Assembly (NCBI GenBank): GCA_001802565.1
Contig: MGYS01000009.1
Location: 80,202-117,098 of the forward strand
From: Gammaproteobacteria bacterium RIFCSPLOWO2_02_FULL_57_10
Lineage (GTDB): Bacteria > Pseudomonadota > Gammaproteobacteria > Pseudomonadales > Pseudohongiellaceae
Reading direction: 5' to 3'
Length of the DNA: 36,897 nt
The position numbers were made by a program, and so were the translations under genes. A model generated the notes under the pieces. It searched no databases, was not told the DNA's origin, and saw only the letters and a list, made by a program, of their open reading frames with translations. Shown in pieces: positions 27,497 through 36,195 of this stretch. The stretch's first letter is position 1. Each line of letters begins with the position of its first letter.

Positions 27497-28485
27497 TGGG
27501 TCTAATTAAACACTCTGAAAAACTACGCGCCATCGCAGGTATTGCGACGGTTGCCTCCTTGTTACTGGTTTTTGACGTGGCGTTTTCAGCCATGGCGCCA
27601 CCACGCTTGGCTTTCCCTCTCGATGAGCGAGCACCTGGTGAATTTCCCGATAGCTGGATACATGGCTCCAAGTCAGCAATGGACAACGATGATCCAGCAG
27701 TCCAAGTGCATGCTTATAACGAACACACCTATATTCTCCGCGAGAACAAGGCGATAAATTACGAGGGTGCATTCATGTACCTGTTTTTTGGCAATGAGGT
27801 AGCCATGCTGATTGATCAGGGCTCTACTTCTTCGCCTGCGCTATTTCCTCTTCGCGAAGTAGTCGATGAAATCATTGATGGTTGGGAAGAGCGTAACGGC
27901 CAAGAGAATATTGAGTTGATTGTTGCCAACAGTCATTTGCATGGTGACCACTACGCTGCATGGAATCAGTTTGTCGATCGGCCCAATACAGTCATGGTTG
28001 GATTGACCCATGAAGAGGTGATGGCATTTTGGGGGATTGATAATTACCCGCAGCAAATTGTTAACTTTAATCTTGGCGGAAGGGAGTTGGTAGTAACAGG
28101 AACCCCGGGACATCAGGGGTCAGAGTTGGCGATTTATGATGGCTGGACCGATCTCCTATATACGGGCGATATGTTCTATCGCGGTCGCCTCTATATTGAG
28201 GACTGGAATGCATGGGCTGCAAGCATTCAAAAACTGCGCAGTATTGCGGATCAAAACCCTGTCGTACATCTGGTAAATAATCATATAGAAATGACCACAG
28301 AACCTGGGGTCGACTATCCAGTTGGCACAACTTGGCAGCCCAGCGAACCGCCTATGCAGATGACTCTTGAGATGCTTGATCAAGCCGTTGAAGCAAGCTT
28401 CGAAATTGAAGAACCTGGCATATATACCTACGATGATTTTCTGATTTATAACCAGGTGCCCTGGTCATACACAACGGACCAATAG
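27496..28485 (+). CDS. Metallo-beta-lactamase-fold hydrolase, 'WIHG' family copy 2
   Basis: Start at TAATG overlap with the HupE/UreJ stop (27496); HLHGDH motif, TPGHQGSELAIYD, YTGDMFYRGRLY, NNHIEMT. Confidence 0.87.
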   Translation: MGLIKHSEKLRAIAGIATVASLLLVFDVAFSAMAPPRLAFPLDERAPGEFPDSWIHGSKSAMDNDDPAVQVHAYNEHTYILRENKAINYEGAFMYLFFGNEVAMLIDQGSTSSPALFPLREVVDEIIDGWEERNGQENIELIVANSHLHGDHYAAWNQFVDRPNTVMVGLTHEEVMAFWGIDNYPQQIVNFNLGGRELVVTGTPGHQGSELAIYDGWTDLLYTGDMFYRGRLYIEDWNAWAASIQKLRSIADQNPVVHLVNNHIEMTTEPGVDYPVGTTWQPSEPPMQMTLEMLDQAVEASFEIEEPGIYTYDDFLIYNQVPWSYTTDQ

Positions 28486-28494
28486 AGGCTAGCA

Positions 28495-29475
28495 ATGAAA
28501 AAATTATTTCTCGTCCTGGCCATCGTGCTAGTCAATGTTCAAAGCCAAGCTCAAATTTCATTCGACAGAGAAACGGCAGCGCCTGGCAATCTCCGGTTCA
28601 CTTGGATCCACGGCAGTCTGTCTGCTAAAGCTAATACTGATGTGCGTATCCAGGTACACCGATATAACGAGCATACCTACATTCTCAGACAAAACCCTGC
28701 GATTCACTGGGAAGCGCCTTTTATGTACCTCCTCATGGGTAACGAGCGTGCCTTGCTGCTCGATACAGGCGCGACCGAAGAAGCCGAGTACTTCCCACTG
28801 CGTGAGGTCGTGGATCAGGTATTAACCAGGTGGTCAGATGCGCAAGGAATTGAAATGCCTGAGCTTCTTGTATTGCCACTTGGTTCTGATCAGTCGCAGC
28901 TAGGCGCACTTGGCCAATTCAATGGTCGACCCAACACCGTGATAATACCGCCTACGGAAGAGTCACGAGATCAGCTTTTTGGTGAGGGATGGCATGAAGG
29001 CGGCCAACTTGACTTAGGTGGGCGCCTGTTGGAAGTTTTGCCAACCCCAGGTTTAGACACTGCTGCCATGAGTCTCTATGACCCTTGGGCCCAGCTTATG
29101 TTCACTGGCAATGCCTTCTATCCTGGTCGGCTGGTAATTAGAGATTTTAAGGACTACCGCCAATCACTCAGAGCTCTAGTCAAACTTGCTGATACCAAGC
29201 CCGTTTCCATGATCCTTGGTGGGCGTATCGAAATGACAAGTCAGCCTGGCATGGATTACCGGCTACGGACGAATTTTCGACCCAATGAACATTCATTGCA
29301 ATTGAGTGTGAGACATCTGGAGACAGCATTACAGGCAGTAACTCTGATCAATGGCACAACAGATATCCGAGTTCTGAACGATTTGATTCTCATGCATGGG
29401 GTAGGCCGTGGCGCACGCGACTCTGGTTCTCCGGTGTTCATACCGGAGCAGTTTAGAGCGCCCAATACCCGCTAG
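28495..29475 (+). CDS. Metallo-beta-lactamase-fold pseudoenzyme, 'WIHG' family copy 3
   Basis: Collinear with copy 2 (WIHGS, YNEHTYILRQN, DTGATEE, GRPNTV, GRIEMT) but HLHGDH is replaced by GSDQSQ and the other ligands are also lost. Confidence 0.85.
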   Translation: MKKLFLVLAIVLVNVQSQAQISFDRETAAPGNLRFTWIHGSLSAKANTDVRIQVHRYNEHTYILRQNPAIHWEAPFMYLLMGNERALLLDTGATEEAEYFPLREVVDQVLTRWSDAQGIEMPELLVLPLGSDQSQLGALGQFNGRPNTVIIPPTEESRDQLFGEGWHEGGQLDLGGRLLEVLPTPGLDTAAMSLYDPWAQLMFTGNAFYPGRLVIRDFKDYRQSLRALVKLADTKPVSMILGGRIEMTSQPGMDYRLRTNFRPNEHSLQLSVRHLETALQAVTLINGTTDIRVLNDLILMHGVGRGARDSGSPVFIPEQFRAPNTR

Positions 29476-29496
29476 ACCTGTCCCTGAGGTGAACGG

Positions 29497-29552
29497 CTGC
29501 TCATTGCGCTAGCCCAGGGCGACGACACCATCAAATGGGACTGCGTGGCGGA
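29497..29552 (+). pseudogene. 3' fragment of the pilin-like gene 20871-21425
   Basis: 56 bp aligning to 21261-21316 with 2 mismatches (manual); translates LLIALAQGDDTIKWDCVAD. Confidence 0.9.
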
Positions 29553-29574
29553 TCGATTCCGCCACTGGGCACCA
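29550..29574 (+). repeat. Right attachment-site-like repeat (tRNA 3'-end copy)
   Basis: GGATCGATTCCGCCACTGGGCACCA versus tRNA-Phe 3807-3831, 22/25. Confidence 0.8.
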
Positions 29575-29620
29575 TAACCATCTGTTTCCCTTGGCCTTTA
29601 TTTTTTGCCTTAGCCACATC

Positions 29621-29704
29621 CCTGACTGCGGGAGCGGGCCTTGCCCGCGATTGTTCATCGCCTGAGTCAAATGATCGCGGGCAAGGCCCGCTCCCACAGT
29701 CAGG
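29621..29704. repeat. REP/BIME-like inverted repeat
   Basis: CCTGACTGCGGGAGCGGGCCTTGCCCGCGA (29621-29650) opposes TCGCGGGCAAGGCCCGCTCCCACAGTCAGG (29675-29704). Confidence 0.85.
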
Positions 29705-29895
29705 AACACTCCCCCCTTTGCATGCAGTTCACGAACGACGTCAATCTGACATCTGCGGACGGCTTGCCAGCTTGTATACAAGTGCAAATTGCATGGCTTA
29801 GAATGGCTTCGGCCTCAATTCTCCCATAACAATTAAAATAGCCCCTCACTTCGCAACCACCTGCGGTTTACTGATCGGCTACGAGCACTACAAGA

Positions 29896-30504
29896 ATGAT
29901 TAATCGATACATAGTAGTAGATGATTTTTACAGCAATCCCGATGAATTGGTTCGCGTCGCCTTGAGCTCACTCAAACCCGAAGAGTCACCAACGGGAAAC
30001 TATGCCGGCGTGATGACCACCGATTACTTTCTGGGAGCAGAGAGCAGAGAAGTCTTTCAAAAACTGACATTGGAACCTTCCGTGAATTCTTCGACCAATG
30101 CGAACGGAAGACTGCGATTCACGAAGGCAAACGACCCATTCAAATTCCATATCCATTACGATGTGGACGTGGGGACCAAGTGGGCAGGCGTTGTCTATCT
30201 TTCCAAGGATCATCCGAAGACAGATGGCACGAATTTCTGGAGACATCTGCGCACAGGCCTGGAAGTGGCACCGAACACGCCCGAAGGTTTTGCAAAATAC
30301 GGATGGAAATCCTTTCATGACTTGAAGGCATTTCTGGAGACAGAAGGCCTCGATGAATCGCTGTGGGAAAAGACGTTCACCATTCCCTACAAATACAACA
30401 GGCTGGTGCTGTTCAGACCCTGGCTGCTGCACTCTCCAGGACCTGCGTTCGGAGATACGCTGGAATCTTCCAGAATAGTGCAGACACTGTTCCTGGGTAA
30501 CTAG
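29896..30504 (+). CDS. DUF6445-like protein (possible Fe/2OG-type fold)
   Basis: 202 aa; RYIVVDDFYSNPDELVRVAL...FKFHIHYDVDVGTKWAGVVYLSKDHPKTDGTNFWRH...RLVLFRPWLLHSPGPAFG. Confidence 0.6.
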   Translation: MINRYIVVDDFYSNPDELVRVALSSLKPEESPTGNYAGVMTTDYFLGAESREVFQKLTLEPSVNSSTNANGRLRFTKANDPFKFHIHYDVDVGTKWAGVVYLSKDHPKTDGTNFWRHLRTGLEVAPNTPEGFAKYGWKSFHDLKAFLETEGLDESLWEKTFTIPYKYNRLVLFRPWLLHSPGPAFGDTLESSRIVQTLFLGN

Positions 30505-30508
30505 CAGC

Positions 30509-31924
30509 TCAGTCGAGCTGCATCATGACGGTACCCACGCGTTTGGGCGTCTGCCCCACCGGCACCTTGGCCACTACCGTCAGTGAAGCCGTATCGACCA
30601 CGTATGTCGCATTATCCCCCGCAGCACCGATGTAGGCGTAGCGCCCATCCGGAGTGAACGCAATCCACTCCGGATGCTGGCCGACAAAAACGCGCCCGAC
30701 CTCTTTCAGATCCGGCAGTGAATGAACATAGGCGTGGCTGTAGACCTTGCTGGTGGACCACAAGGTCCTGCCGTCGGGAGAGACTCCCAGCCCATGCGCG
30801 GGTGCGGCCTGCAGACCATCGAGATGTGCTTCCTCTCCTTCTACCGGTGGATGCTCGATGCGAGCGATCTCTTCCCTGGTATTGAAATCTATCACAGCGA
30901 ATCCATGGAAGTTCGACAACTGCACATAGATGTTGCGGGTGGAGCCATCCGGATGCGTATCGAAGATCATCGGTCTGATGCCCGCATCCATCTCCTTGGT
31001 CCAGACGATTTCATCTGTGCGCGTATCAATGACATTGATGGTGCTGCGCTGAATCGAACCGCCGACAGCATAGCGACCATCAGGCGTGACATAGACGTTA
31101 TGAATTGCACCGACTGTCGGAACGCTCTTGATCCGGGCCATGCTGGCAGTATCAATCACATCAATGGCGCCAGGTGCCTCCATGATGGCGACGTAGACCT
31201 TGCTGCCATCCGGCGTAGTGGCGACATTGTTGGGACGATCCGTCAAGGGAATGCGGCGCTTCACGCGCAGGGTTCTGCTGTCCACCACATCGAGCGTATG
31301 CATGGCTTCGTTGGAAATGTAGACGACGCTGCCATCGGGTGAGCCGGAAACGCCGTGGGGGATTTCGATATCGCCGATGACTCCGACAACCTGATTGGTG
31401 TCCGGATCAATGACACTGGAATCGTCACCGGCCGCATTGGTCTGGATGATTCTCACGACGGTCTCGCGCGGCGGACGCCTTGATGTGGCACCTGCCACCC
31501 AATCCGCCATGATGCGCCACTCGGGATCACTCTGATTGAGGAAATGCTTGCCGCCACCGTGAAAGGCATCGCCTCCTGCGGAAGCATCCAGGGGATGCGT
31601 AAGGAAGCGGCTTTGCAGGGGATGTTCACCAGGTCGAATGAAGGCACGCGCGGATTCGAAATTCATGCGCGACTGCTCTTCGTTCCAGAACAGCGCGCCG
31701 TCACTCAGAGGCTGCAAGCGAAAAGCGCTGCTGCGGGTATGACATTGAATGCAGCGCACATTACCTTCACGCTTGGCCAGGAAAATCGGCTGCACCTCAT
31801 TCCTGAAAAACTCGAAGTCCGGCTCGACCGCAGACTGAGCCTGCAACGGGCCTGATAGTGAAGTGGACAAAAGCGACGCCAGCAGTACCAACCAGAGATA
31901 TTGACAGACCTTGCGTGTTGCCAT
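30509..31924 (-). CDS. Secreted protein with c-type haem motif and YVTN beta-propeller repeats
   Basis: Start likely 31924 (MATRKVCQYLWLVLLASLL); CIQCH haem motif; repeated YVTPDGRYA / VATTPDGSKVYVAI blades. Confidence 0.85.
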   Translation of the reverse strand: MATRKVCQYLWLVLLASLLSTSLSGPLQAQSAVEPDFEFFRNEVQPIFLAKREGNVRCIQCHTRSSAFRLQPLSDGALFWNEEQSRMNFESARAFIRPGEHPLQSRFLTHPLDASAGGDAFHGGGKHFLNQSDPEWRIMADWVAGATSRRPPRETVVRIIQTNAAGDDSSVIDPDTNQVVGVIGDIEIPHGVSGSPDGSVVYISNEAMHTLDVVDSRTLRVKRRIPLTDRPNNVATTPDGSKVYVAIMEAPGAIDVIDTASMARIKSVPTVGAIHNVYVTPDGRYAVGGSIQRSTINVIDTRTDEIVWTKEMDAGIRPMIFDTHPDGSTRNIYVQLSNFHGFAVIDFNTREEIARIEHPPVEGEEAHLDGLQAAPAHGLGVSPDGRTLWSTSKVYSHAYVHSLPDLKEVGRVFVGQHPEWIAFTPDGRYAYIGAAGDNATYVVDTASLTVVAKVPVGQTPKRVGTVMMQLD

Positions 31925-31976
31925 GACAAGCCCCCATTTCTTCTTGTTGTTGTCCGGACCATCTGTCAGGTTTGGA

Positions 31977-32990
31977 TCAGTTCGAATCGCAAGTGCTGTA
32001 ATTGGATTCAATGCACTGATCCGCCAGCCGCTGTGCCTCAGCCGCCTGCTCTTCGGTCAGCGTCGCTATCAGATTGTCGCGGTTCTGCTGAATCTGCTCT
32101 CGTTGCTCGCCGAACGCAAGCTTCGCGGCGACATTCAACCACATGCCCGCCCGCAACGGATTCCGCTCCACACCCTGGCCATTGCCATAAAGAATGCCGA
32201 GATTGTTCTGCGCATTGAAGTAACCCTGCCCTGCCGCTTCGCGATACCAGCGCGCGGCCTGGGCGTAGTCCTGCGGCACTCCCTGACCTTCTTCGTACAT
32301 CACACCCAGGCTGTACATGGCAGAGAAGTGCCCCTGATCGGCGGCACGTGCGAACAGCGCGGCGGCTTCATCGCCATCCTCAGCGACCCCCTGACCGGAG
32401 AGATGCATCGTCGCCAGACTGTACTGCGCAGCGGCATCGCCCTGATCGGCGGCCAGGCGGTACCACTTGCCTGCCTGCTCGAAATCCTGGGGAATGCCCT
32501 GACCGAGGAAATACATCTCGGCCAGATACAATTGCGAATTCAGGTCACCCTGCTCGGCCGCCATGGCGTACCACTTGGCTGCTGCGACCATGTCCTGCGG
32601 CACGCCCTGCCCGTTGGCGTAGATCATGCCCAGATTGGCCTGCGCCACCATCAGCCCCTGTTCACCCGCGAGCTCGAACCATTTCACCGCTGCCGCGTAA
32701 TCCTGCTGCAGACCCATGCCGAAGTTGTACATCATGCCCAGATTCAACTGCGCCATGGCATGACCCTGCTCGGCCGCCAGCGTGTACCAGCGCACGGCCT
32801 CGGTGACGTCCGGAGCCACGCCCTGCCCCATCTGATACATCACCCCGACGGCCTGCTGGGCGTCGGCATTGCCCTGCTCGGCGCGCTGCATTACTTCGGC
32901 GAAGTTCGTGGCGCCCTGAGCCCAACCGGGCAGGGACAGAAACGTGAAAAGGATTGCGACGACAAATGAGCCGATTCTTGATACAGACAT
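31977..32990 (-). CDS. Sel1-repeat (TPR-like) secreted protein
   Basis: Multiple ~36-aa repeats (AVKWFELAGEQGLMVAQANLGMIYANGQGVPQDMVAAAKWYAMAAEQG). Start likely 32990 (MSVSRIGSFVVA). Confidence 0.93.
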   Translation of the reverse strand: MSVSRIGSFVVAILFTFLSLPGWAQGATNFAEVMQRAEQGNADAQQAVGVMYQMGQGVAPDVTEAVRWYTLAAEQGHAMAQLNLGMMYNFGMGLQQDYAAAVKWFELAGEQGLMVAQANLGMIYANGQGVPQDMVAAAKWYAMAAEQGDLNSQLYLAEMYFLGQGIPQDFEQAGKWYRLAADQGDAAAQYSLATMHLSGQGVAEDGDEAAALFARAADQGHFSAMYSLGVMYEEGQGVPQDYAQAARWYREAAGQGYFNAQNNLGILYGNGQGVERNPLRAGMWLNVAAKLAFGEQREQIQQNRDNLIATLTEEQAAEAQRLADQCIESNYSTCDSN

Positions 32991-33122
32991 GATCTCTACC
33001 CTTGATCGGACGCTGCTGTCAGCGCCGATATTCATGTTGATTTTCGAGAGCTGAATGCTAGTCCCTATGACGTGAAAAGGAAAGTTTGGCCCGGTGTACG
33101 CCGTGGTTTATGATGCCAGTCC

Positions 33123-34385
33123 ATGACAACTCTCCCGCGCACCTCATTGGTTCTTTCTCTCACCCTGACCAGCCTGTTGCTGACGCAGTGCCAATCGGCC
33201 GCCGGCAGCGACAGCGGGCAGGACCTGGTCGGCGCATTCCTTTCTGCGAGCTCTCTGCAGGAACGCGAAGCGGCGGCGACGCAGCTGCAGACCACAACAG
33301 CAGACATCGAGACACTCTATGAAGTGCTCAAACGCGGCCCGGCCTACTCCGCAGAGGTACCACGCGGCGAATTGCAGCTCTCACGCATCGGGTCGGATCG
33401 CCAGGAGTATCCCTATGTCGTACTGGTGCCGGACAACTACAATCCGCGCCGCGCCTATCCAGTCGAGTTCAATCTGCATGGCGGAGTGGGCCGCCCGAAA
33501 CCGCTGCCCGGAGAGCCTCTGTGGCGCCAGGGCTATGATGCGCTGAAGGCCGATGATCGCATCATCGTTATCCCCGCTGCGTGGGACGATGCGTTCTGGT
33601 GGTTCGAGAATCAGGCCGAGAGCCTCCCTGCCATCCTGCGCAGCCTCAAGCGCACCTACCATGTGGACGACAACCGCGTCTTCATGACAGGCGTTTCCGA
33701 TGGCGGCACCGGCAGCTATTTCTTTGCGTTCATGCAGCCGACCGAGTGGGCCGCATTCCTGCCCTACATCGGCAATCCGGGTGTGCTGCGCAATCCTGCG
33801 GGCGTGGTGACCTATGCGTTGTCGTTCGAGAATCTGCTCGGCAAACCACTGTACATCGTCAACGGTGAGAACGATCCCCTCTACCCTGCCCGGGCCGTGC
33901 AACCTTACATCGATTACATGGAACAGTCTGGTGTCGATTACACCTTCACGATGATTCCCGGCGGTGGCCACGACACGCGCTGGCTGCCGGAAAAGCGTTC
34001 CGAGATCGAAGCGTTCAAGAGAGAGAATACACGCGACCCCTTGCCGGACAGCGTGCGCTGGGTGACCGATCGCACCGACAGCTACAATCGCAATCACTGG
34101 CTGCGCATTGATGAGTTGCAGACAGATGGCGAGCCAGGACGAGTCATCGCCACGCGTGACGACAACACGATTGACGTCCAGGCATTTCGTGTGCGCACAT
34201 TCACGCTGTTGTTGAATCCGGAAGAGATCGACTTCAGCCGTCCGCTGACAGTGCGGATCAACGGCACTGTCGTGCATGAGGGCATGGCACAGCAGAGTGC
34301 CGATACTCTGCTGGAATGGTTTGCGCGCGATCAGGATCGCGCGATGTTGTTTACTGCTGAGTTGAATCTGCAGGTGCCGGAGTAA
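33123..34385 (+). CDS. Alpha/beta-hydrolase-fold esterase/peptidase-like lipoprotein
   Basis: Lipobox-like LLLTQC; YVVLVPDNYNPRRAYPVEFNLHGG, VFMTGVSDGGTGSYFFA (GxSxGG), PGGGHDTRW. Confidence 0.8.
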   Translation: MTTLPRTSLVLSLTLTSLLLTQCQSAAGSDSGQDLVGAFLSASSLQEREAAATQLQTTTADIETLYEVLKRGPAYSAEVPRGELQLSRIGSDRQEYPYVVLVPDNYNPRRAYPVEFNLHGGVGRPKPLPGEPLWRQGYDALKADDRIIVIPAAWDDAFWWFENQAESLPAILRSLKRTYHVDDNRVFMTGVSDGGTGSYFFAFMQPTEWAAFLPYIGNPGVLRNPAGVVTYALSFENLLGKPLYIVNGENDPLYPARAVQPYIDYMEQSGVDYTFTMIPGGGHDTRWLPEKRSEIEAFKRENTRDPLPDSVRWVTDRTDSYNRNHWLRIDELQTDGEPGRVIATRDDNTIDVQAFRVRTFTLLLNPEEIDFSRPLTVRINGTVVHEGMAQQSADTLLEWFARDQDRAMLFTAELNLQVPE

Positions 34386-35229
34386 GATCCAGCACTTTCT
34401 GCCAAGCGAATGTCATATCACCCAGCGCGATGAATGAAGGGTTCAGCACTGACTCCTTGCTGTTGTAGCGCAGAGGCGCAAAATCCAGCGTACAGATCAT
34501 GCCGCCCGCAGCACACAGTACCGCCTGTGCCGCTGCCGTGTCCCACTCGCTCGTGGGAGCCAGACGCGGATAGATATCCGCCCCTCCTTCCGCGATGATG
34601 CAGATCTTCAACGAGCTGCCCATGTTCACGAGTTCCACTTCCTTGAAACGCAGCGCCAGCGTGTCCAGCATGCCCTGCAATTGTTCACCACCATGACGCC
34701 GACTCGCGACCACCATGACGGAAGATGACTCGATCTCCACAGGCATCTTCACACTGTGAATTATTTGCGGGACATCGGCCCCCTCCTGACGCCACGCACC
34801 CTCACCCTTCATTCCGGACCAGGTGCGGGCCAGCGCCGGGGCATGCACCACTCCCATGACCGGCTCGCCTGCACGCACCAGGGCGATATTGACGGTGAAC
34901 TCGTCGTTGCGGTTGATGAACTCCTTGGTGCCGTCGAGCGGGTCGATCAACCAGTACTCCACCCACTGGCTGCGAACATCCCAGGGCAGCACCGCCGACT
35001 CTTCAGACAACACCGGAATGTCCGGCGTCAGCCGCTTCAGCTCGCTGACGATGACATCGTTGGCACGAGTATCGGCTTCCGTCAGAGGAGAGTCATCACC
35101 CTTGGTCTGGGCAGCAATGCCGCCATCCCGGCGATAGACATCCAGAATTTCTTCACCAGCAAGTTTGGCAATGCGGACGACGGCTTCCAGCAGATTCTGT
35201 TGATCGGGGGTCATGGAGGGTTCAACCAT
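34351..35229 (-). CDS. cysQ: 3'(2'),5'-bisphosphate nucleotidase CysQ-like
   Basis: Inositol-monophosphatase family: SPLTEADTRAND, PVLSEES, WLIDPLDGTKEFINRNDEFTVNIAL, WDTAAAQAVLCAAGG. Confidence 0.9.
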   Translation of the reverse strand: MVEPSMTPDQQNLLEAVVRIAKLAGEEILDVYRRDGGIAAQTKGDDSPLTEADTRANDVIVSELKRLTPDIPVLSEESAVLPWDVRSQWVEYWLIDPLDGTKEFINRNDEFTVNIALVRAGEPVMGVVHAPALARTWSGMKGEGAWRQEGADVPQIIHSVKMPVEIESSSVMVVASRRHGGEQLQGMLDTLALRFKEVELVNMGSSLKICIIAEGGADIYPRLAPTSEWDTAAAQAVLCAAGGMICTLDFAPLRYNSKESVLNPSFIALGDMTFAWQKVLDLTPAPADSTQQ

Positions 35230-35369
35230 TTGCAGTTCGACGAGAGTCAGGCGCGAATGCTAGCATGATTCCGTTGCTGCACTGTTTGGAAGTTCCTGCT
35301 CACAAGTTCTCGAAAGCCGCACGCCCGACGAGTTCATAACAATAATTAACAAGAACAAGGAGATTCACC

Positions 35370-36170
35370 ATGCGTTTTCTATCGGCCCTGATGCTGCTCT
35401 GCGCCATTGCAGGCCCCGCCCATGCCCAGTTGGCAGTACCGAATGAGGCGGGCCTGACTTACGGGCACGTGCACCTGAACGTCAGCGACATCGAATTACA
35501 CAAGCAACTGTGGGTGGAGCACTTCGGCGGCACTGTCGTACAGAAGGGCTCACTGACGGCCATTCGCATGCCGAACATGGCGATTGTCCTGACCGCGCGC
35601 GAACCGACCGGTGGTTCCCAGGGGACAGTGATGGATCACTTCGGCTTCAAGGTGCGCAACATCGCGACCTTCCTCGCCAAGTGGCGTGCCGCCGGACTGC
35701 CAGTGGGCCGCGAATTCATCGGTGCCGAAGGTCAACCCAACGCCTACGTGATGATGCCGGACGATGTCTATGTGGAATTGCAGGAAGATCAGGCCCTGCC
35801 CCTTGAAGTCGAGCCTTACCACATCCACTTCTTCACACCACGCTTTGAAGAACTGCTGGCCTGGTATACCGATCTGCTGAATATTGAAGTGCGCCCACGT
35901 GGCTCTATCACCACCACGACCAATGTGCCGGGCATGAACCTGAGCTTCGGCAATTCGACTGAGGAACGCCTGCCGACGCGCGGTCGCTCCATCGATCACA
36001 TCGGTTTCGAAGTCGAGAATCTGGAAGAGTTCTGCAAGCTGCTGGAAGCCAAGGGAATTGCCTTCGACGTGGCATACAGAGAGATCGAGTCGATCGAACT
36101 GAAAATCGCGTTCATCACCGACCCGACTGGTGTCTACATCGAGTTCACGGAAGGGCTGGACGAGTACTGA
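35370..36170 (+). CDS. Secreted VOC (glyoxalase/bleomycin-resistance) family protein
   Basis: 266 aa with signal peptide; two VOC-like halves (YGHVHLNVSDIELHKQLWVEHFGG; HIHFFTPRFEELLAWYTDLLNIE; SIDHIGFEVENLEEF). Confidence 0.85.
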   Translation: MRFLSALMLLCAIAGPAHAQLAVPNEAGLTYGHVHLNVSDIELHKQLWVEHFGGTVVQKGSLTAIRMPNMAIVLTAREPTGGSQGTVMDHFGFKVRNIATFLAKWRAAGLPVGREFIGAEGQPNAYVMMPDDVYVELQEDQALPLEVEPYHIHFFTPRFEELLAWYTDLLNIEVRPRGSITTTTNVPGMNLSFGNSTEERLPTRGRSIDHIGFEVENLEEFCKLLEAKGIAFDVAYREIESIELKIAFITDPTGVYIEFTEGLDEY

Positions 36171-36195
36171 ACCTCATGATGCAAACGAGAGCCTG

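Noticed and set aside
29509-29829. Short ORFs across the right island end (29509-29787 -, 29535-29801 +, 29641-29829 +)
   Set aside because: They run through the tRNA-like repeat and REP inverted repeat, so coding is unlikely.
31911-32969. 352-aa ORF on the plus strand opposite the Sel1 protein
   Set aside because: Antisense of a repetitive Sel1 gene; the apparent repeats mirror the Sel1 repeats.
33381-34277. 298-aa minus-strand ORF within the esterase gene
   Set aside because: Overlaps a well-supported hydrolase on the other strand; no domain evidence.
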